Position numbers and translations under genes: made by a program. This document shows positions 1 to 8,925 of a DNA stretch of 64,000 nt, in pieces. Numbering within the stretch: the first letter of the stretch is position 1; each line of letters opens with the position of its first letter. The notes beneath the pieces are model-generated. The model saw nothing but the letters and a program-made list of their open reading frames with translations, was not told where the DNA came from and ran no database searches. Source of the DNA: Superficieibacter electus (GTDB taxonomy: Bacteria; Pseudomonadota; Gammaproteobacteria; Enterobacterales; Enterobacteriaceae); contig NZ_PQGD01000009.1 in assembly GCF_002915575.1 (NCBI RefSeq), positions 1 through 64,000 of the forward strand, given 5' to 3'.

Positions 1-224
1 GATCCTGCAACATCGCCATCAACACGTGCTGCATCGTATAGCCTTTTCTGATTGCACCGGCAACCGTTCGCGGCTATCCTTGAATTGTCTGGATTCAAAG
101 AGTCGCCCTCGTAAGTTGCCTTAACAACAACGCGCGAGGGTTTTTCTTTTCCAGCAATGACGCCGCCAGGGTTAAAGCCCCCGCAACGTTGCGCCTGGTC
201 AGCAAAAAGCTGACGTAATGCCAT
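1..224 (-). CDS. Partial hypothetical protein, runs off left edge
   Basis: Reading leftward from ATG at 222-224, the frame stays open for 74 codons to the window edge, so its 3' end is outside. An AGGAAG ribosome-binding sequence lies about 10 bases before the ATG. The predicted protein starts MALRQLFADQAQRCGGFN and contains a basic, cysteine-containing middle part (NGCRCNQKR). I do not recognise a family. A terminator-like hairpin on the other strand (106-150) lies inside it, so the frame may be fortuitous. Confidence is low because only a fragment is visible. Confidence 0.3.
   Translation of the reverse strand, partial: MALRQLFADQAQRCGGFNPGGVIAGKEKPSRVVVKATYEGDSLNPDNSRIAANGCRCNQKRLYDAARVDGDVAG
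106..150 (+). terminator. Possible intrinsic terminator at left edge
   Basis: CCCTCG (106-111) pairs with CGAGGG (135-140), with a second small GTTG/CAAC stem inside, and TTTTTCTTTT follows directly. This has the form of a rho-independent terminator for a rightward transcript whose gene would lie mostly outside the window. The loop is large for a terminator, so the call is tentative. The rest of 225-312, up to the end of ggt, shows nothing I can name. Confidence 0.35.
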
Positions 225-312
225 TTTACACCCGCTTCCTGTCGACTGGCTTGTACGACAAATGCTCCCCGGGAACCTTTTTCACCGCCCTGAACGGTAT
301 CCCTTTCCCTTA

Positions 313-2046
313 TTAATAACCCGCCGTTAAATCATCCACTGAACGTGGATCGGATGCGCCGTACAGCGTTCCGTCCGGAGCAACCATAATGCTTTGTGTG
401 CTGCCCATTGCTTCTTTCACCGCCACCTTCTGGCCTTTTTGACCCAGCAGTTTCAGCGTATCCGGGCTAAAGCCTTTTTCCACCCGCAGCTCATCGGGTA
501 ACCACTGATGATGAAAGCGCGGCGCATTCGTCGCCTCTGCAATGTTCATCCCGAAATCAATACTATTGACCACCATTTGCAGCACTGTGGTAATAATACG
601 GCTACCGCCAGGGCTACCGGTCACCAGCCACGTCTTACCATCTTTAACAACAATGGTGGGGGACATTGATGACAGTGGACGTTTTTTCGGCCCCACCGCG
701 TTGGCATCGCCACCTACCAGTCCATAAACGTTTGGCACGCCGGGCTTAGCTGAGAAGTCATCCATTTCATTGTTCAGCAAAATACCGGTGTTACCCGCTA
801 CAATCCCGGTTCCAAAAATAGTGTTCAGGGTATAGGTCACCGCGACGGCATTACCGTCTTTATCCACCACGGAAAAATGGGTGGTCTGATTGCTTTCATA
901 CGGCGCAAGCTTGCCGGGACGAATTTCGCTGGAGGGCTTCGCCTTGTTGACGTCAATCTGCTGGGCAATCGATTTGGCGTATTCTTTATTCGTTAGCGCC
1001 TGCCACGGCACTTTCACAAAGTCCGGGTCGCCGAGATATTCCGAGCGATCGGCATAGGCATACTTCTCCGCTTCCGCCATCACCTGCATGGCATCCGCAC
1101 TGCCAAAACCGTATTTGCTCAGATCATAATTCTCCAGGATATTAAGGATTTGTACGATATGTATTCCACCGGAAGAGGGCGGCGGCATGGAAAACACCTG
1201 ATAGCCACGATAGTCCCCACTAATGGGCGTACGCTCAACGGCACGGTAGGTGGCGAGGTCGTCTTTCGTGATCAGACCACCGTTCTTACTCATCTCCTGT
1301 GCAATCTGGTCAGCAATCGCGCCCTTATAAAACTCAGAAGGCCCGTTTTCAGCAATCATCTCCAGACTGTGCGCCAGATTGGCCTGCACCAGCCTGTCGC
1401 CTTTTTTCAGCGGTTCGCCGTTTTTCCAGAAAATAGCTTTACTGTTTTCATAATTCGGCAACACCTCACTGCCATAGGTTTTCAGATCGTCAGCCAGCGC
1501 ATCGTTGACCACGATGCCCTCTTTCGCCAGCTTGATAGCAGGCCGTATTACTTTATTTAGCGGCAGCGTACCGTATTTTTCCAGCGCCAGCGAGAACCCG
1601 GCGACGGTACCCGGCGTGCCAGAAGCTAAGTGTGACGTCAGCGATTTTTTGCTGTCCGGATTGCCCTGATCGTCAAGGAACATGTCCCGCGTGGCACCGG
1701 CCGGGGCCATCTCACGGAAATCTATCGCAGTCGTGTTGCCGTCTTTGGTACGCAGCAGCATAAAGCCGCCGCCGCCAAGATTACCCGCCTGCGGATGCGT
1801 CACCGCCAGCGCGTAGCCAACGGCCACGGCGGCATCTACCGCATTGCCACCCTCCTTAAGAATTTCAACGCCTACTCGCGTCGCTGTCTCATCCACCGAA
1901 GCGACCATACCCTGCTTCGCCACCACCGGATGAAAGACATCAGCCTCCACGCCATAGGAGACCGGCGGAGCGGCCGCCACGCCAAAACATCCTCCCGCCA
2001 TCAGAGCGGCCACCGCCACCCAGCGCAAAAACGTCGGTTTCATCAT
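313..2046 (-). CDS. ggt: Gamma-glutamyltranspeptidase precursor
   Basis: Periplasmic N-terminal nucleophile hydrolase that cleaves the gamma-glutamyl bond of glutathione and transfers the glutamyl group to water or amino acids. The 577-residue precursor matches the E. coli enzyme (580) almost throughout. It opens with a signal peptide (positive MMKPTFLRW, hydrophobic core, AAA before PPVSYG). The autocleavage site is the Thr-Thr of YESNQTTHFSVVD around residue 390; in this family the second Thr becomes the N terminus of the small subunit and the catalytic nucleophile. The oxyanion and substrate loops (GNLGGGGFML, PLSSMSP, GSPGGSRI) are intact. The start is the first of two adjacent ATGs, six bases after GGAG. 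It is divergent from yhhA. Confidence 0.97.
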   Translation of the reverse strand: MMKPTFLRWVAVAALMAGGCFGVAAAPPVSYGVEADVFHPVVAKQGMVASVDETATRVGVEILKEGGNAVDAAVAVGYALAVTHPQAGNLGGGGFMLLRTKDGNTTAIDFREMAPAGATRDMFLDDQGNPDSKKSLTSHLASGTPGTVAGFSLALEKYGTLPLNKVIRPAIKLAKEGIVVNDALADDLKTYGSEVLPNYENSKAIFWKNGEPLKKGDRLVQANLAHSLEMIAENGPSEFYKGAIADQIAQEMSKNGGLITKDDLATYRAVERTPISGDYRGYQVFSMPPPSSGGIHIVQILNILENYDLSKYGFGSADAMQVMAEAEKYAYADRSEYLGDPDFVKVPWQALTNKEYAKSIAQQIDVNKAKPSSEIRPGKLAPYESNQTTHFSVVDKDGNAVAVTYTLNTIFGTGIVAGNTGILLNNEMDDFSAKPGVPNVYGLVGGDANAVGPKKRPLSSMSPTIVVKDGKTWLVTGSPGGSRIITTVLQMVVNSIDFGMNIAEATNAPRFHHQWLPDELRVEKGFSPDTLKLLGQKGQKVAVKEAMGSTQSIMVAPDGTLYGASDPRSVDDLTAGY

Positions 2047-2168
2047 CGTTTTCTCCAGAGATATGAGGGATGGGTCCCGGCTTAAGCCTGGTCCACAATG
2101 CTTAAAAGATCATCGTTTTGTCAGAAAACAATTACACTTAAGGGAGTTTTCCGGAGGAGGAAAAGCAG

Positions 2169-2549
2169 ATGAAACGACTTTTACTTCTGTCTCTTTTTGT
2201 ACCTGCTGTCGCTCTGGCGCAGCCGCTGAACACCATGAATAATCCGAACCAGCCAGGCTATCAGATCCCCAGCCAGCAACGGATGCAGACTCAGATGCAA
2301 AGTCAGCAAATTCAGCAGAAAGGCATGCTGAACCAGCAGCTCCAGACGCAGACGCGGATGCAACAGCAGCATCTGCAAACGCAGATTAATAACAACAATG
2401 AACGTTTAATTCAGAATCAGCCGCGTGAGCAGGTGCTGCCAAACACTAACGGCGGCATGTTGAGCAGCGGTCAGCAGCATATGCTGACCGAGAAGAAAAA
2501 CGGCGACATGCTGAATAATACCGTCACGCCGTCACCTGCGGTACGTTAG
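2169..2549 (+). CDS. yhhA: YhhA, Gln-rich periplasmic protein (DUF2756)
   Basis: 126-residue secreted protein of unknown function. A clear signal peptide ([17 protein letters not shown]) is followed by a low-complexity chain very rich in glutamine, asparagine and methionine, with repeated QMQ/QQ runs between about residues 35 and 80. It is about 20 residues shorter than the E. coli protein, the difference lying in the Gln-rich part. A GGAGGA ribosome-binding site lies 7-12 bases upstream of the ATG. It is divergent from ggt, and its end overlaps the end of ugpQ on the other strand by four bases. Confidence 0.88.
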   Translation: MKRLLLLSLFVPAVALAQPLNTMNNPNQPGYQIPSQQRMQTQMQSQQIQQKGMLNQQLQTQTRMQQQHLQTQINNNNERLIQNQPREQVLPNTNGGMLSSGQQHMLTEKKNGDMLNNTVTPSPAVR

Positions 2550-3289
2550 TCCGGCTGAAAATCCGGCCCAATCTGGTCAATACGATCGGTGCAGATGCAA
2601 TCCACGCCCCAGCGCAGCAGTTGCGCCGCACGCTGGGGCTGGTTGACGGTATAGACCAGAATGCGTAGCCCCGCATCACGTAACGCCTTCACGCGCGCTT
2701 CATCCAGCAGTTTATGATTAAGATGAATCGATACGCAGCCCAGCCGTGCGGTAAGCTCGCGCCAGTCATCGCGCCAGTCATCCAGCAGCAGCCCGCGCGG
2801 CAGTTCCGGCGCGGCTTGCTGTGCCGCTTCCAGCGCGTCAATGTCAAATGAGGAGAGCAGCGGTGCAGTCATCCCCTGCCACAGTTCACGCGCGGCAAGC
2901 GCCACGACTTTTCCGGTTTGCGGGCCGCTGCCGGTGGTGGGTTTGATTTCGATATTCGCCATCATCCCATGTTCGTGACAGCGATCCGCCACCTGCGCAA
3001 GCAGCGGCAGCGGTTCGCCTTTAAACTCGCCGCTAAACCAGCCGCCGGCATCCACGTTGAGCAGTTCGCGCCATGTGAGGTGCCCTGCCACGCCCCAGCC
3101 GTTACTGGTACGTTCGAGATTATCGTCATGCAGCAGAAAGATCTGGCCGTCTTTCGACAACTTCACGTCGAATTCAATCATCGTATGCCCGTAGCGCGCT
3201 CCAACATCAATCGCCGCAAGGGTATTTTCCGGGGCCAGTTTGCCGCCGCCGCGATGGGCGACAATACGTGGATAAGGCCAGTTACGCAT
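2546..3289 (-). CDS. ugpQ: Glycerophosphodiester phosphodiesterase, cytosolic
   Basis: Hydrolyses glycerophosphodiesters to glycerol 3-phosphate and the free alcohol at the inner face of the Ugp transporter. The 247-residue protein equals E. coli UgpQ in length and has the GDPD motifs: [15 protein letters not shown] near the N terminus (catalytic His, and Glu of PEN), [21 protein letters not shown] (second His) and IEIKP. It is the last gene of the ugp operon, but here it lies about 900 bases from ugpC because a SMI1/KNR4 gene has been inserted. The start ATG keeps a GGTGA ribosome-binding sequence that in other enterics lies in the last codons of ugpC; this sequence was evidently duplicated with the junction. 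Residue 2 is Arg rather than Ser. Confidence 0.96.
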   Translation of the reverse strand: MRNWPYPRIVAHRGGGKLAPENTLAAIDVGARYGHTMIEFDVKLSKDGQIFLLHDDNLERTSNGWGVAGHLTWRELLNVDAGGWFSGEFKGEPLPLLAQVADRCHEHGMMANIEIKPTTGSGPQTGKVVALAARELWQGMTAPLLSSFDIDALEAAQQAAPELPRGLLLDDWRDDWRELTARLGCVSIHLNHKLLDEARVKALRDAGLRILVYTVNQPQRAAQLLRWGVDCICTDRIDQIGPDFQPD

Positions 3290-3302
3290 ATTGTTTCACC
3301 AT
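3257..3302. repeat. ugpC-ugpQ junction repeat, copy B
   Basis: This 46-base stretch at the start of the intact ugpQ (read on the minus strand: ATGGTGAAAC, a short gap, then ATATG and the first codons NWPYP-IVA) matches 4158-4212 apart from a nine-base gap and a few substitutions. The two copies are in direct orientation and enclose the SMI1/KNR4 gene. Confidence 0.85.
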
Positions 3303-3318
3303 TTTATAAATACAGATA

Positions 3319-4008
3319 TTACTGAGCTACAGCTTCGCCGCCAGGCAGATAATTACCACATTCATCGTAATAACGCTGGTTCTGGTAGAAAAAATTATTA
3401 ATACTATGATAGACAAAAGTATTATATTTTGGGAAAGGCTCCAGCATCGTTGTTAGGTTATATATAGCATCAGCATGACCATACCCGTCTCCGTCCCCAT
3501 CCGCATCATTTGATTTTATAAAATAATCCCATAAATTTTCACCATAACACACAACATCATCACCCTCATGAATCGAGTAAACCGGATTTCCGCTTTCCGC
3601 TGGAGAGAGTGAGAGATAGCGGTTAGACTTAATAGGTATAAATAATGGATTTTCTTTGATTTTTTTGCGGGCAAGCGCCAACCTGCCTTCCATCTCATCA
3701 GGTCTCTTTCCCCACGACTCCGGCCAACCATCGAGTTTTCGGACAGCATACAACACGCCATCAATGGTGCAGTCATACATTTTAAATTTGATATATTCAA
3801 CATACTCTGCGGATAAATTCCGCCAGTCGGTAAAATCATGTCTATATAAAGGCATGCCAACAGAAAGAAATGCCTTGTAATCTGCCGGAAATGTAATGTT
3901 GTAGCATTCTTCTGCGGCATTTAATTCTTGTGTCGTTAAGCCTGCCGTAATGAAATAACCATTATATCGCAGACATTCAATACTTTTATTAATTTGTTCC
4001 GTAAACAT
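3319..4008 (-). CDS. SMI1/KNR4 (SUKH) family protein, likely orphan immunity protein
   Basis: 229-residue soluble protein resembling the SMI1/KNR4 (SUKH) superfamily, which includes many immunity proteins against contact-dependent and type VI toxins. Typical features are the N-terminal helix and loop with LTTQELNAAEECYNITFPADYKAFL, the family's 'E-ELG--FP-DYK-FL' pattern, followed by W-containing strands. No toxin gene lies beside it, so its partner is unknown. It is AT-rich compared with the ugp genes and sits between ugpC and ugpQ, flanked by direct copies of the ugpC-ugpQ junction, which indicates acquisition. The start is the ATG at 4006-4008, six bases after GGGAG; an in-frame GTG directly upstream is less likely. 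Family assignment is from motif recognition; immunity function is inferred. Confidence 0.75.
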   Translation of the reverse strand: MFTEQINKSIECLRYNGYFITAGLTTQELNAAEECYNITFPADYKAFLSVGMPLYRHDFTDWRNLSAEYVEYIKFKMYDCTIDGVLYAVRKLDGWPESWGKRPDEMEGRLALARKKIKENPLFIPIKSNRYLSLSPAESGNPVYSIHEGDDVVCYGENLWDYFIKSNDADGDGDGYGHADAIYNLTTMLEPFPKYNTFVYHSINNFFYQNQRYYDECGNYLPGGEAVAQ

Positions 4009-4142
4009 CACCTACTCCCAACAAAATAATTTTACTGAAAAAAACCGGCTGGCTTTCTGCTCCACGAAGAGGATATTCATCCCCTGCCATACCCGCACGC
4101 AGGCACCTACAAGAATAGTGCCCGTTTTTTTTCAGAGCCGAC

Positions 4143-4190
4143 TTAATCGCTGCAGTCGGCGACAATGTGAGGATAAGGCCAGTTACTCAT
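4143..4190 (-). pseudogene. ugpQ: ugpQ 5' remnant (15 codons)
   Basis: The original ugpQ start survives here. ATGA overlaps the ugpC stop in the usual translationally coupled way, and the frame reads MSNWPYPHIVA, matching E. coli UgpQ. It then diverges (DCSD) and stops at 4143-4145. The break point is where the inserted segment begins. The remaining 4012-4142 holds no gene. Confidence 0.85.
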
Positions 4191-4212
4191 ATGCGTTGTC
4201 CCGTTTCACCAT
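4158..4212. repeat. ugpC-ugpQ junction repeat, copy A
   Basis: 55-base counterpart of 3257-3302, covering the last codons of ugpC, the ATGA overlap and the first codons of the truncated ugpQ. Copy B lacks nine bases between ATGGTGAAAC and ATATG. Recombination between the copies would remove the SMI1 gene and restore a normal operon. Confidence 0.85.
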
Positions 4213-5260
4213 CAAAAAGATGCAAATGCGCCTCTGCCATATGCAGCCAGAGCGTGCTCCCTGCCGCCGGCCGTTCCTTATGTGCCAGGCGCACGACCAG
4301 TTTTTGCGCGCCCCAGCGTCCGTGGGCGAGATTATCCGCGCCCAGCATCTCCAGCGTATCCATCACCAGCGGTACGCCGCCTTCCGCCTGCGAGCTTAGC
4401 GCAATATGCTCAGGACGAATACCCAGCGTCATTTTACGCCCGGCATAGCCGCGATAATACCAGTTGATCGGCAACGCCATGCCACTTTCCAATTCAAAAT
4501 GCGTCCCCGATGTGCTGATACGCCCGTCCAGCAGATTCATTGCCGGGCTGCCGATAAAGCTCGCTACAAAGCGGCTGGCGGGTTTTTCATACACTTCAAC
4601 CGGCGTACCGATTTGCTCGACCACGCCTTTGTTCATCACCATCACCCGCTGTGCGAGAGTCATGGCTTCAACCTGATCGTGGGTCACATACAGCGAGGTC
4701 GTTTTCAGGCGCTGGTGCAAATGCTGAAGCTCAAGGCGCATCTGTACGCGCAGTTTCGCATCAAGATTAGAGAGCGGTTCATCGAATAAAAATACCGCCG
4801 GATCGCGCACAATCGCCCGCCCCATCGCCACGCGCTGCCGCTGGCCGCCGGAAAGCTCGCGCGGCCGACGTTTTAGCAGGCCTTCAAGCTCCAGAATCCG
4901 CGCCGCTTCTTTCACCCGCTCGGCAATATGTCCTTTACCCATGCCACGAATTTTCAGTCCCCAGGCCATGTTCTCTTCAACGCTCATATGCGGATACAGC
5001 GCGTAGTTCTGAAAAACCATCGCGATGCCACGATCTTTCGGCTCGGTTTCCGTCACCCGCTGTCTGTCGATCCAGATATCGCCACTGCTGACCCGCTCAA
5101 GACCAGCGACCATACGCAATAGCGTCGATTTACCGCAGCCGGACGGACCGACCATCACGATAAACTCGCCGTCCGCTACATCCACCGTTAGCGGCTGGAT
5201 CACCTGTGTTTTGCCGCCGTCCCAGCTTTTAGTGACTGCCTGTAATTTTAAACCTGCCAT
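4187..5260 (-). CDS. ugpC: sn-glycerol-3-phosphate ABC transporter, ATPase
   Basis: ATP-hydrolysing subunit that powers uptake of sn-glycerol 3-phosphate and glycerophosphodiesters through UgpA-UgpE. The 357 residues closely follow E. coli UgpC (356). Walker A is GPSGCGKST, the Q-loop lies in VFQNYALYPHMS, the ABC signature is LSGGQRQR, Walker B is AVFLFDEPLSNLDAK, and the switch His is in YVTHDQ. The C-terminal third is the MalK-type regulatory (TOBE) domain. The start is MAGLKL; its TGA stop overlaps the ATG of the truncated ugpQ remnant. Confidence 0.97.
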   Translation of the reverse strand: MAGLKLQAVTKSWDGGKTQVIQPLTVDVADGEFIVMVGPSGCGKSTLLRMVAGLERVSSGDIWIDRQRVTETEPKDRGIAMVFQNYALYPHMSVEENMAWGLKIRGMGKGHIAERVKEAARILELEGLLKRRPRELSGGQRQRVAMGRAIVRDPAVFLFDEPLSNLDAKLRVQMRLELQHLHQRLKTTSLYVTHDQVEAMTLAQRVMVMNKGVVEQIGTPVEVYEKPASRFVASFIGSPAMNLLDGRISTSGTHFELESGMALPINWYYRGYAGRKMTLGIRPEHIALSSQAEGGVPLVMDTLEMLGADNLAHGRWGAQKLVVRLAHKERPAAGSTLWLHMAEAHLHLFDGETGQRI

Positions 5261-5261
5261 C

Positions 5262-6107
5262 TTATTTCTCACTGTCAACGAGGCCACGCACAAACGCGCG
5301 CTGCATGGCTAATACAATAATGACCGGCGGGATCAGCGTCAGTAGCATCGCCGCCATCACCTGATTCCACTGTGTCGTCCCTTCCCCGGTGGCGATCATG
5401 CCTTTGATCCCCGCCACGGCGGTGCCGAGGTTGACGTCGCTGATAATCAGCAGCGGCCACAGGTACTGATTCCAGCCGTAAATAAACGTAATGACAAACA
5501 GCGCTGCCAGATTGGTTCTGGAAAGCGGCAGAACGATGTCACGGAAAAAACGCATTGGCGACGCGCCATCAATACGCGCAGCTTCCATCAATTCGTCAGG
5601 CAGGGTCATAAAGAACTGACGGAACAAAAACGTGGCGGTGGCCGAGGCCATCAGAGGCAGCGTCAGGCCCGCATAGCTGTCGAGCATCTTCAGGTTCGCT
5701 ATCACCTCCACCGTCGGGAAAATACGTACTTCGACCGGCAGCATCAGCGTAATAAAAATCATCCAGAAGAACAGGTTACGTAGTGGAAAGCGGAACCAGA
5801 CAATGGCAAAGGCGGAGAGCATCGACACGGCGATTTTGCCCACCGTAATGCCAAACGCCATAATGAAACTGTTAAGCATCATCCGCCAGAACGGTGCGCT
5901 GTTGACGCCCACGCCGTTCACCCAGATGGTTTGCATATTCTCCAGCAGATGCGTACCGGGGATCAGTGTCATCGGTGTGTCAAATACCGCCTGGTTATCC
6001 AGCGTTGCGGCGACAAAGGCGACGTACAGCGGGAACAGGATGGCGACGATCCCCAGAATAAGCATGGTATGGCTGAATATCGTCAGCCCGCGACGATTCT
6101 CAATCAT
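5262..6107 (-). CDS. ugpE: sn-glycerol-3-phosphate ABC transporter, permease UgpE
   Basis: Inner-membrane permease subunit, 281 residues as in E. coli. About six transmembrane segments can be seen (for example [21 protein letters not shown] and the C-terminal [18 protein letters not shown]). The MalF/MalG-type EAA loop, [24 protein letters not shown], contacts the UgpC ATPase. Its ATG overlaps the ugpA stop by four bases, indicating coupled translation, and ugpC follows after one base. Confidence 0.97.
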   Translation of the reverse strand: MIENRRGLTIFSHTMLILGIVAILFPLYVAFVAATLDNQAVFDTPMTLIPGTHLLENMQTIWVNGVGVNSAPFWRMMLNSFIMAFGITVGKIAVSMLSAFAIVWFRFPLRNLFFWMIFITLMLPVEVRIFPTVEVIANLKMLDSYAGLTLPLMASATATFLFRQFFMTLPDELMEAARIDGASPMRFFRDIVLPLSRTNLAALFVITFIYGWNQYLWPLLIISDVNLGTAVAGIKGMIATGEGTTQWNQVMAAMLLTLIPPVIIVLAMQRAFVRGLVDSEK

Positions 6108-6991
6108 TGATAGCGCACCTTACTTTCAACGTAGCGGAACTGGATAACTGTCAGGATGATAACGAGGAACATCAGTATCACCGACTGGGCAGCGGAGGCA
6201 GAGAGATCTAATCCGGCAAAACCTTCGCGATAAATTTTGTAGATAAGAGTGGTGGTTGCCTGCACCGGCCCGCCTGCGGTGGCGGCGTCGATGACCGGAA
6301 AGGTGTCAAAGAAGGCATACACCAGATTCACCACCAGCAGGAAGAAACTCACTGGCGCGATCAGCGGCAACGAGAGTTTAAAGAAGCGGCGTACCGGACC
6401 CGCGCCGTCAATCGCGGCAGCTTCCACCAGCGAACGGGGAATCGATTGCAGCGCGGCGAAGAAGAACAGGAAGTTGTAGCTAATTTGCTTCCAGACCGAG
6501 GCAAATACGACGAGGAACATGGCCTGGCCGCTGTTTTGCGCGTGATTCCAGTCATAGCCGAACGAGGCCAGCGCGTGGGTAATTAGCCCGCGTCCGGGGT
6601 TGAACAGGAAGATCCATAATACGGCTGCGACCGCAGGCGCGACGGCGTAAGGCAGCAGCATCAGCGTCTGATAGAAGCGGCTACCGCGCGTCACATAATC
6701 CACCAGCGCGGCAAAAAACAGCGAGACAATCAGCCCGCTGAACGTCACCAGCGTACTGAATTTGATCGTCGTCCAGAAGGCGTCGAGATAGTAGCTGTCA
6801 TGAAACAGGGCGATAAAGTTTTCCAGGCCAACAAACTGGCTGGAGAAGCCAAACGGATCAACGCTTTGCAGTGAGTACCACAGCGCTTCGCCAGCGGGCC
6901 AGATAAAGAAAATAAGGGTGATAACCAGTTGCGGGGCGACCAGTACATACGGTAACCAGCGGGAACGGAATATCGGACGGGATGAGGACAT
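6104..6991 (-). CDS. ugpA: sn-glycerol-3-phosphate ABC transporter, permease UgpA
   Basis: Partner permease of UgpE, 295 residues from [15 protein letters not shown], the same length as E. coli UgpA. The open frame extends further upstream into the 114-bp tandem repeats, but that extension (with the repeated sequence HKL-PA-GAGFL) is clearly repeat-derived and not part of the protein. The EAA loop reads [24 protein letters not shown]. Several hydrophobic segments span the protein. It is separated from ugpB by about 300 bases of repeats, unlike the shorter spacing expected in a tight operon. Confidence 0.96.
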   Translation of the reverse strand: MSSSRPIFRSRWLPYVLVAPQLVITLIFFIWPAGEALWYSLQSVDPFGFSSQFVGLENFIALFHDSYYLDAFWTTIKFSTLVTFSGLIVSLFFAALVDYVTRGSRFYQTLMLLPYAVAPAVAAVLWIFLFNPGRGLITHALASFGYDWNHAQNSGQAMFLVVFASVWKQISYNFLFFFAALQSIPRSLVEAAAIDGAGPVRRFFKLSLPLIAPVSFFLLVVNLVYAFFDTFPVIDAATAGGPVQATTTLIYKIYREGFAGLDLSASAAQSVILMFLVIILTVIQFRYVESKVRYQ

Positions 6992-7299
6992 AAATACGCT
7001 CTGCGATATTATCTCCCCCTCACCCCGACCCTCTCCCTCAGGGAGAGGGAGAAAACCGGCACCGGAGGCAGGAGCAAGTTTGTGCCTCACACTCTGTCCT
7101 GTGACACGTCGAGGAACACCGTTAAACCTGAGCGCCGGACTGTCCCCTTTCCCTGTGGGAGAGAGAAAACCAGCTCCGGTGGCAGGAGTAAGTTTGTGCC
7201 TCACACTCTGTCCTGTGACACGTCGAGGAACACCGTTAAACCTGAGCGCCGGACTGTCCCCTCTCCCTGTGGGAGAGGGTTAGGGTGAGGGCAAAAAGG
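6992..7299. repeat. Intra-operon 114-bp tandem repeats with palindromic ends
   Basis: The whole ugpB-ugpA gap is repetitive. A unit containing TTTGTGCCTCACACTCTG and CACGTCGAGGAACACCG occurs twice with a period of exactly 114 bases (7077 and 7191). Each unit is bordered by a palindrome of the CTCTCCCT-GGGAGAGGG type (near 7029-7050, 7143-7155 and 7259-7282). The array ends in TTAGGGTGAGGG and begins with CCCTCACCCCGACC, so its two outer ends are inverted. No protein is encoded. The palindromes could fold in the ugp mRNA between the binding-protein and permease genes. Confidence 0.85.
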
Positions 7300-8616
7300 T
7301 TAAGACTTCGTTGACTGCTCAAAACGGCGCAGCAGTTGATTACCACGCTCGACCGCTGAATCCAGCGCCTGTTGCGGGGTTTTCTTGCCGGTCCATACGC
7401 TTTCCAGTTCTTCATCCACAATGGTGCGAATTTGCGGCATATTGCCCAGGCGCAGCCCTTTGGTGAACGGCAATGGCGGCTTGTTCAGCATTTGACGAGT
7501 GGCGATATCCGCACCTGGATTCTTATCATAGAAGCCCTGCTCGCGAGTCAGGTCATAAGCTGCTTTGGTGATCGGCAGATAGCCTGTTTTCTGGTGCCAT
7601 TCGGCTGCATTCTCCGGCTTCGCAAGAAAGTCGAGGAACTTCGCCACGCCGGTATAACTGTCTTTATCTTTACCCTGCATCACCCACAGGCTGGCTCCGC
7701 CGATAATGGCATTCTGCGGCGCGCCTTTGACATCGGCGTCATACGGCATCATCCCCACGCCGTAATTGAATTTGGCATAGTGACGAATATCAGCCAGCGA
7801 GCCGGACGAGGCGGTAGTAATAGCGCAATCCCCGTTATAGAACTTCTCGGTGGATTCGTCCTTACGCCCGAAGTAGCTGAAATCACCCTTCTTATTCAGC
7901 TCTTCCAGTAGCGCGATATGTTTCACCTGCTCCGGCTTGTTAAATTCCAGTACCGCGTCGGTACCGTCGAAGCCGTTGTTTTTGGTGGCAACCGGCAGGC
8001 CGTGCCAGGCGCTGAAGTTTTCAATCTGTATCCAGCCCTGCCAGCCGCTGGCATAGCCGCACTTCATCCCCGCCGCTTTCAGCTTCGCTGTATAAGCCGC
8101 CAGATCCTGCCAGGTTTTCGGCGGCTGTTCTGGATCTAACCCTGCCTTTTTGAAGGCGTCTTTGTTGTAATACAGAACAGGAGTCGAACTGTTAAACGGC
8201 TGAGACAACAAATGTCCGGTTTTCGAGTCGGTGTAGTATCCGGAAACCGTCGGCACAAACTGAGACTCGTCAAAGTTAATACCCGCGTCTTTAAACACTT
8301 CGTACACCGGCTTAATCGCTTTTGAAGCCATCATCGTCGCCGTTCCGACTTCATACACCTGCAAAATAGCCGGGGCGTTGCCGGTACGAAACGCTGCAAT
8401 GCCCGCGCTCAGGCTCTGCTCATAGTTGCCTTTATAGGTCGGCACAATTTTGTAATCCGGATTGGCCTGGTTAAAACGCTGCGCCAGAGAATCGACTTCT
8501 TTACCCAGTTCTCCTTCCATAGAGTGCCAGAACGGAATAGTCGTAACGGCAAGGGCGTTGCCAGCAAATGCCAGACTCAACGCCATTCCCAGTGCTGTAT
8601 GTCGTAACGATATCAT
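7300..8616 (-). CDS. ugpB: Glycerol-3-phosphate periplasmic binding protein
   Basis: Periplasmic receptor that delivers sn-glycerol 3-phosphate and glycerophosphocholine to UgpAE. 438 residues, exactly the E. coli length. The start [23 protein letters not shown] is a signal peptide cleaved before [18 protein letters not shown]. Conserved ligand-site stretches such as [43 protein letters not shown] and [11 protein letters not shown] are intact. It is the first gene of the operon, under the Pho-box array at 8692-8731. Confidence 0.97.
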   Translation of the reverse strand: MISLRHTALGMALSLAFAGNALAVTTIPFWHSMEGELGKEVDSLAQRFNQANPDYKIVPTYKGNYEQSLSAGIAAFRTGNAPAILQVYEVGTATMMASKAIKPVYEVFKDAGINFDESQFVPTVSGYYTDSKTGHLLSQPFNSSTPVLYYNKDAFKKAGLDPEQPPKTWQDLAAYTAKLKAAGMKCGYASGWQGWIQIENFSAWHGLPVATKNNGFDGTDAVLEFNKPEQVKHIALLEELNKKGDFSYFGRKDESTEKFYNGDCAITTASSGSLADIRHYAKFNYGVGMMPYDADVKGAPQNAIIGGASLWVMQGKDKDSYTGVAKFLDFLAKPENAAEWHQKTGYLPITKAAYDLTREQGFYDKNPGADIATRQMLNKPPLPFTKGLRLGNMPQIRTIVDEELESVWTGKKTPQQALDSAVERGNQLLRRFEQSTKS

Positions 8617-8691
8617 TCGCTTATCTCTCTTATTGTGCCGGATGCGCGGGATCACGCGTTTCGTGTTCGCGAATTAACATGACATGCGCAA

Positions 8692-8731
8692 ATGACAGAA
8701 AAATAACTTTTGAGTTACAGAAAAGTGACAG
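8692..8731 (-). promoter_or_regulatory. Pho-box array upstream of ugpB
   Basis: On the minus strand, PhoB half-site-like heptamers start every 11 bases: CTGTCAC (8725-8731), CTGTAAC (8714-8720), a degenerate AAGTTAT (8703-8709) and CTGTCAT (8692-8698). CTGTCAC-TTTT-CTGTAAC matches the 18-base Pho box very well. ugpB is a known PhoB-activated gene in E. coli, so phosphate-starvation control is expected. A further ATGACAT/ATGTCAT sequence at 8679-8685 is out of phase. Confidence 0.8.
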
Positions 8732-8779
8732 CCAGGCGTCGGTGGGATGATGGATTGGTGAAGATTAGATGGCGGAAAA

Positions 8780-8925
8780 AAGCCCGGTGGCGGGGTTGCC
8801 CTGGCACCATAACACAAACCTGCCGGGTGGCGGCTTCGCCTTACTCGGCCTACAAATTCATATTTAACGCAAAGGATTGAAGAAATCGTAGGCCCGGTAA
8901 GCGCAGCGCCACCGGGCAAAGCGGT
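8780..8925. repeat. REP-type inverted pair between ugpB and livF
   Basis: TGCCGGGTGGCGGCTTCGCC near 8821 and its inverted counterpart TAGGCCCGGTAAGCGCAGCG near 8890 form the head-to-head arrangement of an enterobacterial BIME. A shorter partial copy (CCCGGTGGCGGGGTTGCC) begins near 8782. The same elements recur at 28189-28806, 41010-41121 and 56277-56380. Confidence 0.75.

Noticed and set aside
6992-7299. N-terminal extension of UgpA through the repeats
   Set aside because: The extension is composed of the 114-bp repeat; the conserved UgpA start (6989-6991) gives the exact family length.
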